Source: a virus. Taken from it: a stretch of 47,121 nt of DNA. The number at the start of each line of letters is the position of its first letter. Within the stretch, counting starts at the first letter, position 1. This document shows positions 21,532-30,893 of this stretch, piece by piece. The notes below the pieces were generated by a model. That model was given only the letters and a program-made list of their open reading frames with translations, was not told the origin of the DNA and did not search any database. The stretch is from the IMG/VR virus record IMGVR_UViG_3300049927_000067, positions 1 to 47,121 of that record, one strand, 5' to 3'. A program made the translations under genes and the position numbers.

Positions 21532-23036
21532 TGGCTACTCCTATTTGGCAACCGGGTACGATCTACGCGCCGGGCTCGCTGGTGCAACCGGCGTCGACGC
21601 CACCACCTCAGCCCGACCAAGTTACGAACGGTGGTTTTGAGTCTGGCAATACGGGCTGGACGCTTGGCACGGGCTTCTCCATCGGGCAGTTCGGCAACGG
21701 CACTCACTTTCAAGGTACGTGGTCGCTGCAGTGGGATCTCACGGGCGAAGCCCGAGCGGTCAACAACAATGCAACCGAGGTGACGCCCGGCCAGGTAATC
21801 AACGCCAACTGCCAAGTACAACAGGGCCAGTCCGATGCAGGCGATGCGGGCGCGCGCGTCGAAGTGCTCTGGTACGACGCCTCGGACGATTTCATCTCCA
21901 CATCGCAGGGCAACCTCATCGACCGCGGGTCGAATCAAACGTGGAAGCAGTCGAGCGTTGCTGCGACGGCGCCGGCCGGCGCGACCTTCGCGCGCTTCTC
22001 GGTTGCGGCCTTCCGAACCTCTGGTGGCGATGAGCTCTGGATTGACAACTGCACGTGGGATGCCGCGATCAACTCGCTGCCCGACGGGCTAGTGTTTCGT
22101 GCCGTCCAAGCGGTAGCCGGTTATTCAGGCTCGAGTGAGCCGGTGTGGCCGTTCACCGTTGGCTCGCAAGTCGTCGACAACGAAGTAACGTGGGAGGCCG
22201 TCATTGCCTCGCGCGTGACGTGGGAAGCCTCGCCAATTCTCGTTTCTGGCGACTACGAACCAGACTTCCCGGAAGCCCCGGACGCAACGGTAGCGGACGG
22301 CACGATTCTGTGGACCGCCATGAACTGGCGCGTTACACAGGCGCCGCACTCCAAAGTAGTTGCGATTGGCGCCAGCAAGATTTTCGCGGCCGACGAAGAT
22401 ATCATCGCGTTCTCGGCGACCGTCAATCCGCTCGATTGGACGACGCCGGAAGATGCCGGCTATATCCCCTTCGGTCTGAATACGTTCGGCTCGACGCCAG
22501 TCACGGCGCTCGGCCTTTACCGAAGCAATCTTGTCGCCTTCAACTCCGAGGCGTACCAGATGTGGCAAATAGACGAAGACCCAGCCAACATGGCGATCCT
22601 CGACGCGTCCCCGGTTGCATGCCTCTTCCCCAAGTCCGTACAGCCGGTGTCAAACGACCTTGTCATGTGTACGCCCGAAGGCGTTCGCAACATCGGCATC
22701 GCTGGCGCCAGCACGAACCTGCAGGCTGGGTATTTCGGCGCGCAAGTGGACCCCTTGGTGCTCGCGCACATACGCGCGGGTGATATTCCGTTTGCGCTTT
22801 TCTGGCCCGCAATGGGCCAATACTGGCTTATTTTCGACAGTGGAACTGCCGGCTCCGAAGCGTTCGTTCTGACCATGAACGGCGGCGCGAAAGACCAAAG
22901 CTGGTCGCGCTACCTGTTCCCGGAAACGCTTACCGACTGGGCTATCCTCGAGGGTGATCTGTATTTGCGTACGGACACGTTGGTGTGGTTGGTAACTTCG
23001 GACGCGGTCGGCGTTGACGATCAGGTGTGTGCGTAA
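21531..23036 (+). CDS. Tail hub/propeller protein with inserted jelly-roll
   Basis: 501 residues. It opens with a module (WQPGTIYAPGSLV) whose second half (FRAVQAV...SSEPVWP) appears only at about residue 187. Between them is a jelly-roll-like insertion that starts NGGFESGNTGW and ends ELWIDNCTWD, similar in type to carbohydrate-binding modules. The rest (KIFAADEDIIAFS, NLVAFNSEAYQMWQI, WLIFDSGTAG) has the repeated strands of a beta-propeller. Likely seals the portal and contacts the fibres. Confidence 0.65.
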   Translation: MATPIWQPGTIYAPGSLVQPASTPPPQPDQVTNGGFESGNTGWTLGTGFSIGQFGNGTHFQGTWSLQWDLTGEARAVNNNATEVTPGQVINANCQVQQGQSDAGDAGARVEVLWYDASDDFISTSQGNLIDRGSNQTWKQSSVAATAPAGATFARFSVAAFRTSGGDELWIDNCTWDAAINSLPDGLVFRAVQAVAGYSGSSEPVWPFTVGSQVVDNEVTWEAVIASRVTWEASPILVSGDYEPDFPEAPDATVADGTILWTAMNWRVTQAPHSKVVAIGASKIFAADEDIIAFSATVNPLDWTTPEDAGYIPFGLNTFGSTPVTALGLYRSNLVAFNSEAYQMWQIDEDPANMAILDASPVACLFPKSVQPVSNDLVMCTPEGVRNIGIAGASTNLQAGYFGAQVDPLVLAHIRAGDIPFALFWPAMGQYWLIFDSGTAGSEAFVLTMNGGAKDQSWSRYLFPETLTDWAILEGDLYLRTDTLVWLVTSDAVGVDDQVCA

Positions 23037-24250
23037 TGGCCTGCGATCCTAATTTCGGCAATGTTGCGATTCTCATTTCGTGCGACGGTACGAACGGTTC
23101 CACGTCGTTTCCGGATTCGGGGCCTAACAATCTGACGGTGACCCCGGTTAACGGCGCGGACGTTTCCACTACGAACCCCAAGTTCGGAACCGGCTGTTTG
23201 AATGCCGACACCGACAATCGGCTGGACGTAGCCATTACGCCCAGTGGGCCGATGGATTTCGCCCCCGGTGGTGACTGGACGATTGAGTTCTGGGTGCGCT
23301 TCGACAGCACGGGTTTCGGCACGCAGGTTATGGTCGATTACGGAGGCCGAACCCTCTTTACCGGCATAGCCATTCAGGAAACGGGCGGTGATGCGACTGC
23401 ACAGCCCGACTTTGGCGGCGGGTTCGGGTGGAGCGCCGTGGCGTATCCGGGTGCATTCATTGCAGGATCTACGTATTACCATGTTGCCGTTGTAAAGAGC
23501 GGCGATAACGGACAGATATACATAAACGGTGTGGGCGGCCCGAGTCCGGCAACGAACTGGACGGGCGCGCCCGCGGGTTGGGGCACTACCGCCAGCTTCG
23601 GCGCCAGCTATACCGTTTTCGGCATCGGTGTTTTCGGCGCGATGGACGAAATACGCGTCAGCAATTTCGCACGTTATACAGCCGACTTCACAGCCCCTAC
23701 CGAAGCGTTCGGCACCGAACAGTGCGTAGAGCCCACAACGGTTCCTGACGTGGTTGGCGAAACGCTCGAAGATGCAACTACGGAGATCGAAGCCGCGCTA
23801 TTGGTAGTCGGCGTCACGACTACCGCGCACAGTGACACTATCCCGGCCGGCTCGGTTATCTCGCAAGATCCGATCGGCGGTACCAGCGCTTTCTCGGGGG
23901 ATGCCGTCAATCTAGTGCTGTCCACGGGGCCGTTGATCTGCTCCAGCATCCCTTTCGAGGGCTACATAGCGTGGCCGTATCTCGATTTCGGCCTTCTCGG
24001 CATCGACAAGATGCTCGAAGGGTTCGACGCGGTTATTGACGGCACTTTCCGCGTGTCGTTCGGCTACTCGCAGCGCGATTTTTCGCTCGCAACTCCAGAC
24101 TACGCCCTCGATGGCGATACGCTCGACGGCGGCATGGTGCCAATGCCGCTGACGGCCCCTAGTTTTCAACTGCGAATCACATTCGACGCTTCCCAAGCGT
24201 GGGAGTGGTTCGCAAGCAATCTCTATATCAACAATGAAGGTACCGGATGA
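23036..24250 (+). CDS. Tail protein with LamG-like and PASTA-like domains
   Basis: 404 residues from ATG 23036 (TAATG overlap). Residues 1-225 form a concanavalin/LamG-like fold (WTIEFWVRFDSTGFG, YYHVAVVKSGDNGQIYING, MDEIRVSNFARYTADF). Residues about 235-300 match a PASTA domain (VPDVVGETLEDATTEIEAA, then GSVISQDP and VNLVLSTG). The C-terminal 100 residues are beta-rich. PASTA domains normally bind peptidoglycan in bacterial kinases and PBPs; here the protein may help tail-tip contact with the envelope. Confidence 0.75.
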   Translation: MACDPNFGNVAILISCDGTNGSTSFPDSGPNNLTVTPVNGADVSTTNPKFGTGCLNADTDNRLDVAITPSGPMDFAPGGDWTIEFWVRFDSTGFGTQVMVDYGGRTLFTGIAIQETGGDATAQPDFGGGFGWSAVAYPGAFIAGSTYYHVAVVKSGDNGQIYINGVGGPSPATNWTGAPAGWGTTASFGASYTVFGIGVFGAMDEIRVSNFARYTADFTAPTEAFGTEQCVEPTTVPDVVGETLEDATTEIEAALLVVGVTTTAHSDTIPAGSVISQDPIGGTSAFSGDAVNLVLSTGPLICSSIPFEGYIAWPYLDFGLLGIDKMLEGFDAVIDGTFRVSFGYSQRDFSLATPDYALDGDTLDGGMVPMPLTAPSFQLRITFDASQAWEWFASNLYINNEGTG

Positions 24251-24726
24251 TCCACCTCACAGATATCAATGAATTCGAGCACGTTCTGACCGTCCTCAAG
24301 GCGATGCCGGAAGACGAGAAAGTGCTGTTCAAGGCGATGACGGGCGACGAGTTCGACGCTGAGAACGTCTTGGTAGCGCTCGCCGATCTGCCGGGCACGC
24401 ATCACCTATTTTGGGTAGGCGAGAACCCAATTGCGGTAGGCGGCTTCATCCCGCAGCGCAAAGGTGTTTTTCGCACCTGGTTCATCGCTCCGAACGCGAC
24501 GTGGGCCGAACACGGTCACGAGCTCACCGAGAAGTGTAAAGACATCGTTTCCGGCATGCTGGATGACGAGTTGGCGCACCGCATCGAAACGGTTACACTG
24601 GCCGACAGAGCAAAAGCCCAAGCGTGGTACGAGCGCATCGGGCTGACTTTTGAATCCACCCAGCGGAAATACGGTTCCGGCGGCGAAGACGCCGTCATGT
24701 ACGTCGCCTTGCGCGGCGCGGAGTAG
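24247..24726 (+). CDS. GNAT-like acetyltransferase-fold protein
   Basis: 159 residues, ATGA overlap with the gene before. The pattern HHLFWVGENPIAVGGF, RTWFIAPNATW and KAQAWYERIGLTFES follows the fold of GNAT acetyltransferases and the T7 gp13-like group of phage proteins that precede ejection proteins. In such phages the protein aids virion assembly, not acetylation of a known substrate. No clear acetyl-CoA R/Q-x-x-G-x-G/A loop is visible. Confidence 0.65.
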   Translation: MIHLTDINEFEHVLTVLKAMPEDEKVLFKAMTGDEFDAENVLVALADLPGTHHLFWVGENPIAVGGFIPQRKGVFRTWFIAPNATWAEHGHELTEKCKDIVSGMLDDELAHRIETVTLADRAKAQAWYERIGLTFESTQRKYGSGGEDAVMYVALRGAE

Positions 24727-24732
24727 CGGTGG

Positions 24733-25428
24733 ATGTGCGGGACTAATCTCACGAAACGCTTAGGTGACCCTACGGGACAGGTGACGAAACGCACCGGCCT
24801 GAACCTAGGCGATCCGCTCGATTTGTTTCACGGACAGGCCCGCGAAGACGCCGCTAAGGCCGCAGCAGACGCCAAAGCGACTGAGCAGGCTCGGCAAGAT
24901 CGCATTTCCGGCAACGTCCGCGACATCAACTCGGCCTTTGCCGGACGCCAGCCGGAGTACAACGCAATCGGCGCGGCACTGCGCGAGCGGTTGAATGGCC
25001 AGCTTGCACTACAGCGCGGCCAGGCCACGCGCCAGAGCAAGTTCGCACTCGCCAAGAGCGGCTTGACCGGCGGCAGCGCTGCGGTCGATACCGGCCGGAC
25101 GCTCGCTCGTGAGGGGCAGGAAGCCGTCCTCTCTGCCGAGCGCACCGCACGCGGCGGAGTCGCCGATCTAATGGCGAAGGACGAAGCGGCTCGCACGAAC
25201 CTTATTTCGCTCGCGCAGTCGGGCAACGACATCGGCAACGCTGGTGCGCAGACTGCGGCGCTCCTCAAGGCGAACGTCGAAGGCGCAAAGAGCGCCGATC
25301 TCACCAACGGGCTTGGCGAGGTGTTTGGCGCGACCGCGAAAACCTACCGTGCGCAGCAAGACGCTGCCGCTCGCCGCAAAGGCTTGAGCGAAGCCAGCAC
25401 CTACGCCAAAGCATTCTCCCGAGGTTAA
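24733..25428 (+). CDS. Putative internal virion (ejection) protein
   Basis: 231 residues, begins MCGTNLTKRLGDP, then long Ala/Arg/Gln-rich helices (DAAKAAADAKATEQARQD) and a Gly-Ala segment (KSGLTGGSAAVDTGRTLARE). Composition and order before two larger helical proteins fit ejection proteins that leave the capsid with the DNA and span the host envelope. No enzymatic motif. Confidence 0.65.
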   Translation: MCGTNLTKRLGDPTGQVTKRTGLNLGDPLDLFHGQAREDAAKAAADAKATEQARQDRISGNVRDINSAFAGRQPEYNAIGAALRERLNGQLALQRGQATRQSKFALAKSGLTGGSAAVDTGRTLAREGQEAVLSAERTARGGVADLMAKDEAARTNLISLAQSGNDIGNAGAQTAALLKANVEGAKSADLTNGLGEVFGATAKTYRAQQDAAARRKGLSEASTYAKAFSRG

Positions 25429-25431
25429 GCC

Positions 25432-26058
25432 ATGTGCGTTCAAGCCATACCAGCCCTTCTCTCTGCCGGCGGCGCTGTCGTCCAGCAAGTCGGCCAGAAT
25501 CAGGACCGGCGCGATCAAGCGCGGCTGGCCGACGAAGCGCTTCGGCGCAATACCGCGCTAAATAACAAGGCAGGTGAGCGTGTCTCGCAAGAGATCCAAA
25601 ACGTCACCGCGGCGAATCCTGAGGAGGAGCGCCAGACTGCGCAGAACGACTTCATGGCGGCTCTGCGCAAAGCCAAGGTTGACGATGGCGGCGCGGACTT
25701 TGGCGGCGTGCCGGGCGCGAGCGACCGATTCACGGCCGACGTCGGCCAAGCGCGCGGTGCGGCTAGCGCCGAAGGGCGCGCGCTCTCCGGCAATCTGGCT
25801 GCAATCGACGCTCCGCAGTATTCGCGCATCAACGAAGGGCGGCAGTTCGCTGACACAGCGACCGATCTGTCGCTGCTACAGGGTCAGGGCCGCGGACAAG
25901 ATTTCCTCGCGCAGCTTCGCGCCGCGCGCACGCCAGGTTCAGGATTGCAGGACATCGGCGGGGGGCTCACGGCGTTCGGCGAGGCGTACGGACAGCGTGC
26001 GCGACCGCCCGTACCGGTTAAGAAGCCGGTCATGTCCGGCGTAGTGGGGCCGCGATAA
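25432..26058 (+). CDS. Putative internal virion protein
   Basis: 208 residues, starting MCVQAIPALLSAGGAVVQQ, a short hydrophobic stretch followed by a helical Arg/Gln/Ala body. It has the same MC start as the gene before and overlaps the next ATG by one base (26058). Probably the second of a group of four ejection proteins. It carries a Pro-rich basic C-terminus. Confidence 0.65.
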   Translation: MCVQAIPALLSAGGAVVQQVGQNQDRRDQARLADEALRRNTALNNKAGERVSQEIQNVTAANPEEERQTAQNDFMAALRKAKVDDGGADFGGVPGASDRFTADVGQARGAASAEGRALSGNLAAIDAPQYSRINEGRQFADTATDLSLLQGQGRGQDFLAQLRAARTPGSGLQDIGGGLTAFGEAYGQRARPPVPVKKPVMSGVVGPR

Positions 26059-27233
26059 TGGCCGGCCCATTCGATGCACTCGGCACCGCGCTCGGCGGAG
26101 ATTCCGAAGAATCCTACCAGCAAGGTCGCGCGCTCGGCGCCAAGACTGAAGAAGCCTTGGCGAATGCACGTCGGCGCGTCACGGAGAATGACGCCGTAGC
26201 GCGTGCACAGAGCGATCTGGAAGCGAATGGCGTAGAACCGAATCAGGCTAAGCTCATGGCGGGTTCGCTCGCAGCCGGCAAGAACTACGAAGACCCGATT
26301 AAGGGGATGTTGGCGGGGCAAGAATTCGGTAACCGGGCGGATATCGCCAATCCCGATATTCCGCTCGAGGTTGCGCAGCGTCGTGCGATGGCTATTCAGG
26401 GGACGCCAACGGACCGCTACCAAAAGATCGGCGGCGGGGCGGATGACCGCTTTGACGCGGCCGGTATTCAGCCGCTGGGGGATGCTGCAGGCTCCGAAGG
26501 CGGCGGCTCGTCGGCCGGCATTCAAGCGCTGCGTGCGTTTGGCTTTCTCACTCCTGATGGGCGCGTGGCGCCCGGTCGCGAAGCGGACGCGTTCGATCTA
26601 TATCGCGACACCGTTAAAAACGTCGAGGCGGGTGGCGTAACCAAGCAGACGACGAACAACCCATTTCGCCGCGGCGAAGTGCGCACTCCGGTTGCGCTGC
26701 CCGAAGTTGCTGCGAACGCGGGGCAAATCGCCACGAGCAAGGAACTTGGTGGGGCTACCGGCAAAAACGCTGCATCGCTCCCGACCACGCTCAACACGAT
26801 CGACACGTTCAACAAGGACATCGATCAGTTGGTGGCGAGTCCCGGTTTCGATACCATATACGGCGCGCGTGTTGGCACAGCTCCGGGTCAGGCTGCGGCG
26901 ACGTTCGTTTCGCAGGATGCGGCTGACGCTGCAGGCTTGCGCAACAAGATCAACGCGGAATCGTTCCGCGCGTCTATTTCCAGCATGCGGGGCCTGGGCC
27001 AACTCTCCAACGCCGAAGGCGAAAAGGTGCAGGCCGCGCTCACGACTCTGTCGAACCCGAAACTATCGCCCGAGGCGGCGCGAGCGGCTGCGCAGCAGTT
27101 GAAACAGCACTTGGCGGAGTTGCGGCGGGTCGCGCAGATAGAAGCTGGCCAAGGCGGGGCGCAAGCTCCAATCGCGCCGACAGCGGGCGGCGCCATGTCG
27201 CTCGAGGACTATCTCAAGAGCAAGGGGTTCTGA
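26058..27233 (+). CDS. Putative internal virion protein
   Basis: 391 residues, largely helical and Ala/Gly/Gln-rich (GRALGAKTEEALANARRRV; EAARAAAQQLKQHLAELRRV), no membrane segment. It starts on the last base of the previous stop and ends on the first base of the next start, as in a tightly packed structural operon. An internal ejection protein fits best. No lytic transglycosylase motif is visible. Confidence 0.65.
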   Translation: MAGPFDALGTALGGDSEESYQQGRALGAKTEEALANARRRVTENDAVARAQSDLEANGVEPNQAKLMAGSLAAGKNYEDPIKGMLAGQEFGNRADIANPDIPLEVAQRRAMAIQGTPTDRYQKIGGGADDRFDAAGIQPLGDAAGSEGGGSSAGIQALRAFGFLTPDGRVAPGREADAFDLYRDTVKNVEAGGVTKQTTNNPFRRGEVRTPVALPEVAANAGQIATSKELGGATGKNAASLPTTLNTIDTFNKDIDQLVASPGFDTIYGARVGTAPGQAAATFVSQDAADAAGLRNKINAESFRASISSMRGLGQLSNAEGEKVQAALTTLSNPKLSPEAARAAAQQLKQHLAELRRVAQIEAGQGGAQAPIAPTAGGAMSLEDYLKSKGF

Positions 27234-29104
27234 TGCCGCAGGTAACGATGCCCGATGGCGCGGTGGTCGAGATGCCGGATCAGATTGACCCGGCGCTCGG
27301 CGCGCGGCTGCGCGCGCTTCAGCAGTCCCAAGCGCAGGCGGCACCGGGTATGACCGAAATGAACAGCGTCGTGCCGTCTGCGGACGCACCGACCGCGCCT
27401 GTTGCGCAGACGCCAGAACCGTCGATCTGGGAGAAGTTCAAAAGCATGTCCGGCGACGTGCTCTCGGGAAAGCCGCTCATTGAGTTCGCGCAGGGAGTAG
27501 CGGACGACCCGGTTCTAAGCATGTGGGGCCACGGCTTAAAGACTATCGCACAGGGCGCCCCCGAAGTTGCGCTGGACCTGGTAAACAACGCTGGCGTGCA
27601 AAGCGTGGCGGGCCTTACGGGCAGCTTCGTCCCCGACGCGAACGATTCCGCCGGCTTCATGCGCGATTTCACCGAAAACAACTCCCTCTCGGCGGGCGGC
27701 GAAAGCGCAAAGCAGCTTGAGGCCGGGCTGGGTGAGGCTTTTGAGCCGTTCACCAACATTAAGAACGCACTTGGCGAAGGTGCGGAGGCCGCGGGTGCGG
27801 GGCCGCTGGCCGCGACTGGCGCGAGCATGCTGCCCGATCTCGGCGCGGCGCTCCTAGGCGGCGGTCCCGCTGCTTCGACAGTTGAACGCGGCGCTGCCGC
27901 GCTCGCACCTAAAGTCGAGCCTACGATCAACCCCGCGGTGGAAGGTCTTCGCGCGGCGGATATTCGCATGCGCCCGTCCGACGTGCGCGCCGTAACCCCG
28001 AACAAGAAGATTAAGGTACCTGGCGAGACGCGCGAACGGTTTGCGGACGGTCCGGATCTCAAGAAAGACATGACGCTGCACAACCAAACACAGCTCACTG
28101 ACTTGAACGCCAAAGACATCGGCGTGAAATCGTTGGACGATGCGGCGTTCGATACCGCTCGCGAGGCGCCGGCCAAGAAGTACGAAACCGTCGAAAACGT
28201 GCTTGCATCGAAGCCCGAGCTGATAACGGACGATTTCCGTAAAACGTTTCAGGAAGCAGCGGCTAGCGCGCGCTTACCGAAAGGTGAGAACTACGGCGTC
28301 ACCCGCGTCATTGGCGCACTGCGTCGTCGTGCTGCAAAGCGTATTCAGAACGACCAGGTTGCCACAGAAGAAGCCGGATTCGCAGATCGCGAACTTGCAG
28401 AGCGCCTCGAGGAGCAAATGGGCAAAGCGCTTGAGGCGGCTGGCGAGCCGCAGCTCTTGGGAGAGTATCAGGAAGCTCGGCAACAGTTCGCCAAGATCCA
28501 CGATGTAGAGACCGCAACGCGCGCAGGGCAAATCGATGCCCACGTGGCGTACAAGCTCAAGAAGCGAGGCGTTCCCTTAACGGGGGCACTCAAGCTAACG
28601 GCTGACGCTGCGGAGTACGCCCCCAACGTCACCAAGCACTCGACCACGACCGCGGCGCGCGAAGGCGCGGAAGTGCCGACCACGCTCACCGGAGCTGCGA
28701 CGGACTTCACGAAACGGCTGATTCGCAAGATCCCAGGTATGGATGTTGGCGCCCCGCGCGTACAGAACAAGTTTGGCGTGCCCGACGAAGCGCGCGCGTC
28801 GTATTACGGCCAAGACAACAGTGTAGCGCCTCCGCGCGGCCCTGAGCAGGGCGGTCTTGATTTGCGCGAGGCCTTGGACTTGGAGCCGCCACCGGGTGCC
28901 GTAGGCGCTCCTGCGCGAACAGCGCGCGAGCTGGGGCCACAAGTCGATGCGCTCGGCTCGCAGTTTGAATTCGACATGCCGCCGGGCGAAGTTGGCATCC
29001 CGCCGGAGGCGCCAATGAGCCTGCAGGATCTGCTTGGACTTGGTGAACCGCTCGATCTCAAGAAGTCGCCGGGGCGCGTCGGGAAGCCGAAGCGTAAAAC
29101 GTGA
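27233..29104 (+). CDS. Large putative ejection protein
   Basis: 623 residues. The N-terminus VTMPDGAVVEMPDQIDP is a pattern I associate with large phage internal proteins. A Gly/Ala-rich hydrophobic centre (about 165-225) could enter a membrane. The C-terminus repeats LDLREALDLEPPPGAVG / FDMPPGEVGIP / PLDLKKSPGRVG three times (a P-G-x-V-G motif). Probably the largest ejected protein. A peptidoglycan-cleaving domain is not evident. Confidence 0.65.
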   Translation: MPQVTMPDGAVVEMPDQIDPALGARLRALQQSQAQAAPGMTEMNSVVPSADAPTAPVAQTPEPSIWEKFKSMSGDVLSGKPLIEFAQGVADDPVLSMWGHGLKTIAQGAPEVALDLVNNAGVQSVAGLTGSFVPDANDSAGFMRDFTENNSLSAGGESAKQLEAGLGEAFEPFTNIKNALGEGAEAAGAGPLAATGASMLPDLGAALLGGGPAASTVERGAAALAPKVEPTINPAVEGLRAADIRMRPSDVRAVTPNKKIKVPGETRERFADGPDLKKDMTLHNQTQLTDLNAKDIGVKSLDDAAFDTAREAPAKKYETVENVLASKPELITDDFRKTFQEAAASARLPKGENYGVTRVIGALRRRAAKRIQNDQVATEEAGFADRELAERLEEQMGKALEAAGEPQLLGEYQEARQQFAKIHDVETATRAGQIDAHVAYKLKKRGVPLTGALKLTADAAEYAPNVTKHSTTTAAREGAEVPTTLTGAATDFTKRLIRKIPGMDVGAPRVQNKFGVPDEARASYYGQDNSVAPPRGPEQGGLDLREALDLEPPPGAVGAPARTARELGPQVDALGSQFEFDMPPGEVGIPPEAPMSLQDLLGLGEPLDLKKSPGRVGKPKRKT

Positions 29105-30276
29105 AGATACGAGTCCCAATTTTAGGGACTGTCGGCAAGGCGGTGATGTTCGATCCCGAGGCCGGCGCACGCGCCGAAGCCGCTGTAGCCGCGCTCGCTG
29201 CACAGATTAGTGCCGGCATAGGCAGCACAATATTTCACCGCAACTTGCTCGGGCTACAAGTCGGCAACGACCATCCGCAGTACACCGGCTGGCAGTTCCC
29301 ACAGACGATCGTCGGACAATGGAATTTTCAGACGATCCCATTCATCCAGGGCAACACGCTCGCCGAGTACATCGAAGATGTCGTCGGCGGCAGTTTCTTC
29401 GACTTCCTGCAGGACACCACCAGCGTCGTGTGGACGTTCTTCGATACGGCGAACGAACTCGAAGCGAATGTGCCACCGGAGTTCGTGCAGGACACCGTTG
29501 GGGCCATGCTCGTGGACTCGACCAGCATCGACTTCACGTACACCGACGGGGGTCCGGGCTTAGGTACCTTCACTGCCGCTACGATCAATGCAAACCCATC
29601 CGGATTGATCGGCATGACGGCTGTCAACGGCACGGCAGCAACACCGCTGCGCAGTGACGGGCGCCATGCTATAGATCCGGTGATCGCGCCCACTTGGACC
29701 GGGGAACACCGTTTTCAAGCGGACACCTTTTTCGGAAATGGCACAGACCCTCGCGTTGATTTCGATGCCGCGACTGTCGCGCGTATGAACTTCATCACCG
29801 CAAGCGCTAGCGCCGACAGCCGCCGATGGCGCTTTTTGGCGGTGGCGGGCGAGTTTTTCTTTCAAGCCATGAACGATGCCGAGAGTGTCGCGAATTCGTT
29901 CTTGCATTTTACGCGATCTAGCGCCACGCCGCTCACCGTACAGATACCGCTGGACAATCTTGAGCTGCAGATAGGCGCCGGCCAAGACTTGCGACTATTC
30001 CATGACGGCACCGACTCTTGGGTGCGCAACGATACCGGCATTCTTAAGCTGTCTTCAGGCGCTACTTCCGTATTCGAGGTGACAGCCGCGCGCGGAACGT
30101 TCAACGTGCCGTTTCGCTCTAAGGCGTACACCGTGGCGACACTGCCGACTGGAGCGCAGGGCGACCGCGCGCACGTCACGGACGCTCTGGCGCCGGTGTT
30201 TTTAGGCATCATCGCGGGCGGCGGCGCGGTAGTCACACCTGTCTTCCACAACGGCACCAATTGGGTAGCGGATTAG
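29101..30276 (+). CDS. Tail fibre or spike protein
   Basis: 391 residues from GTG 29101 (GTGA overlap). The N-terminus likely attaches to the tail, and the middle is beta-rich with Thr/Asn/Gly. The C-terminus (PTGAQGDRAHVTDA, VVTPVFHNGTNWVAD) is an ending found in many phage fibres. No chaperone or depolymerase motif is seen, so receptor binding without enzymatic activity is most likely. Confidence 0.7.
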   Translation: MKIRVPILGTVGKAVMFDPEAGARAEAAVAALAAQISAGIGSTIFHRNLLGLQVGNDHPQYTGWQFPQTIVGQWNFQTIPFIQGNTLAEYIEDVVGGSFFDFLQDTTSVVWTFFDTANELEANVPPEFVQDTVGAMLVDSTSIDFTYTDGGPGLGTFTAATINANPSGLIGMTAVNGTAATPLRSDGRHAIDPVIAPTWTGEHRFQADTFFGNGTDPRVDFDAATVARMNFITASASADSRRWRFLAVAGEFFFQAMNDAESVANSFLHFTRSSATPLTVQIPLDNLELQIGAGQDLRLFHDGTDSWVRNDTGILKLSSGATSVFEVTAARGTFNVPFRSKAYTVATLPTGAQGDRAHVTDALAPVFLGIIAGGGAVVTPVFHNGTNWVAD

Positions 30277-30281
30277 CAAAT

Positions 30282-30524
30282 ATGGATACACCTGACCAAA
30301 AGGCCGCCGAAGTTATCGGTCGCGGTATAGACGGGCGGATATTCCGCCTCACTGATGAGCGCCAAGCGCTGTTAGTCGCAGCGGCGCGCATATTAGAGAT
30401 AGATGCCGAGCTGCCTGTACTTCAAGCCGAGAAGGCGCGCATCGATCCACGCCGGCCGCCTGTCCCTGTCATTCCATCGGTTGTGACTGCCGTTGCGGGC
30501 GTAAAGCCTGCCAAGGTACGATAG
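30282..30524 (+). CDS. Hypothetical small protein
   Basis: 80 residues from ATG 30282. A helical N-terminal two thirds is followed by a Pro/Val-rich C-terminus (RRPPVPVIPSVV). It follows the fibre gene by 5 bases. Placement at the end of the structural operon suggests an accessory or lysis role; not recognised. Confidence 0.6.
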   Translation: MDTPDQKAAEVIGRGIDGRIFRLTDERQALLVAAARILEIDAELPVLQAEKARIDPRRPPVPVIPSVVTAVAGVKPAKVR

Positions 30525-30528
30525 GACC

Positions 30529-30711
30529 ATGAACGACAAACTCGCAACCATCGCGCTAGATATGCTCACAAAAGTAAACGTGCCCGCCGACGACAACTCA
30601 CTCGCCGCCGCTCAAGCGGTGCGAAATATGCTCCGCGGCATCGCTACCGGGCAGCTTCTCGTCACGGCGAAGCCGCCAATGCCGGAACCTGGCGAGATCG
30701 TGCCGAAGTGA
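30529..30711 (+). CDS. Hypothetical small protein
   Basis: 60 residues with AGGA upstream of ATG 30529. One predicted helix bundle, ending PPMPEPGEIVPK. The stop overlaps the next gene as GTGA. Function unknown. Confidence 0.6.
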   Translation: MNDKLATIALDMLTKVNVPADDNSLAAAQAVRNMLRGIATGQLLVTAKPPMPEPGEIVPK

Positions 30712-30893
30712 CCCTTCCCGAGCAAACGGTTCAAACGGTAGGTTCTGCGGCAACAGGCACCGGCACGCTCGCGGTATTCATAGCATCAGCCATGCCTATC
30801 CTACAATTCACCATTGCGATAGTTACACTCATCGTAGGCGTCCTGACCGCTGTGTACACGTGGAAACGTATACGGGCGAAAAAGCTCGATTAG
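30708..30893 (+). CDS. Putative holin
   Basis: 61 residues from GTG 30708. Residues 20-50 form a long hydrophobic run (FIASAMPILQFTIAIVTLIV and following), ending in the basic tail WKRIRAKKLD, with a short polar N-terminus. Size and layout fit a small one- or two-span holin that would release the lysozyme encoded on the other strand. It is the last rightward gene, and its stop overlaps the stop of the convergent lipoprotein gene. Confidence 0.6.
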   Translation: MTLPEQTVQTVGSAATGTGTLAVFIASAMPILQFTIAIVTLIVGVLTAVYTWKRIRAKKLD

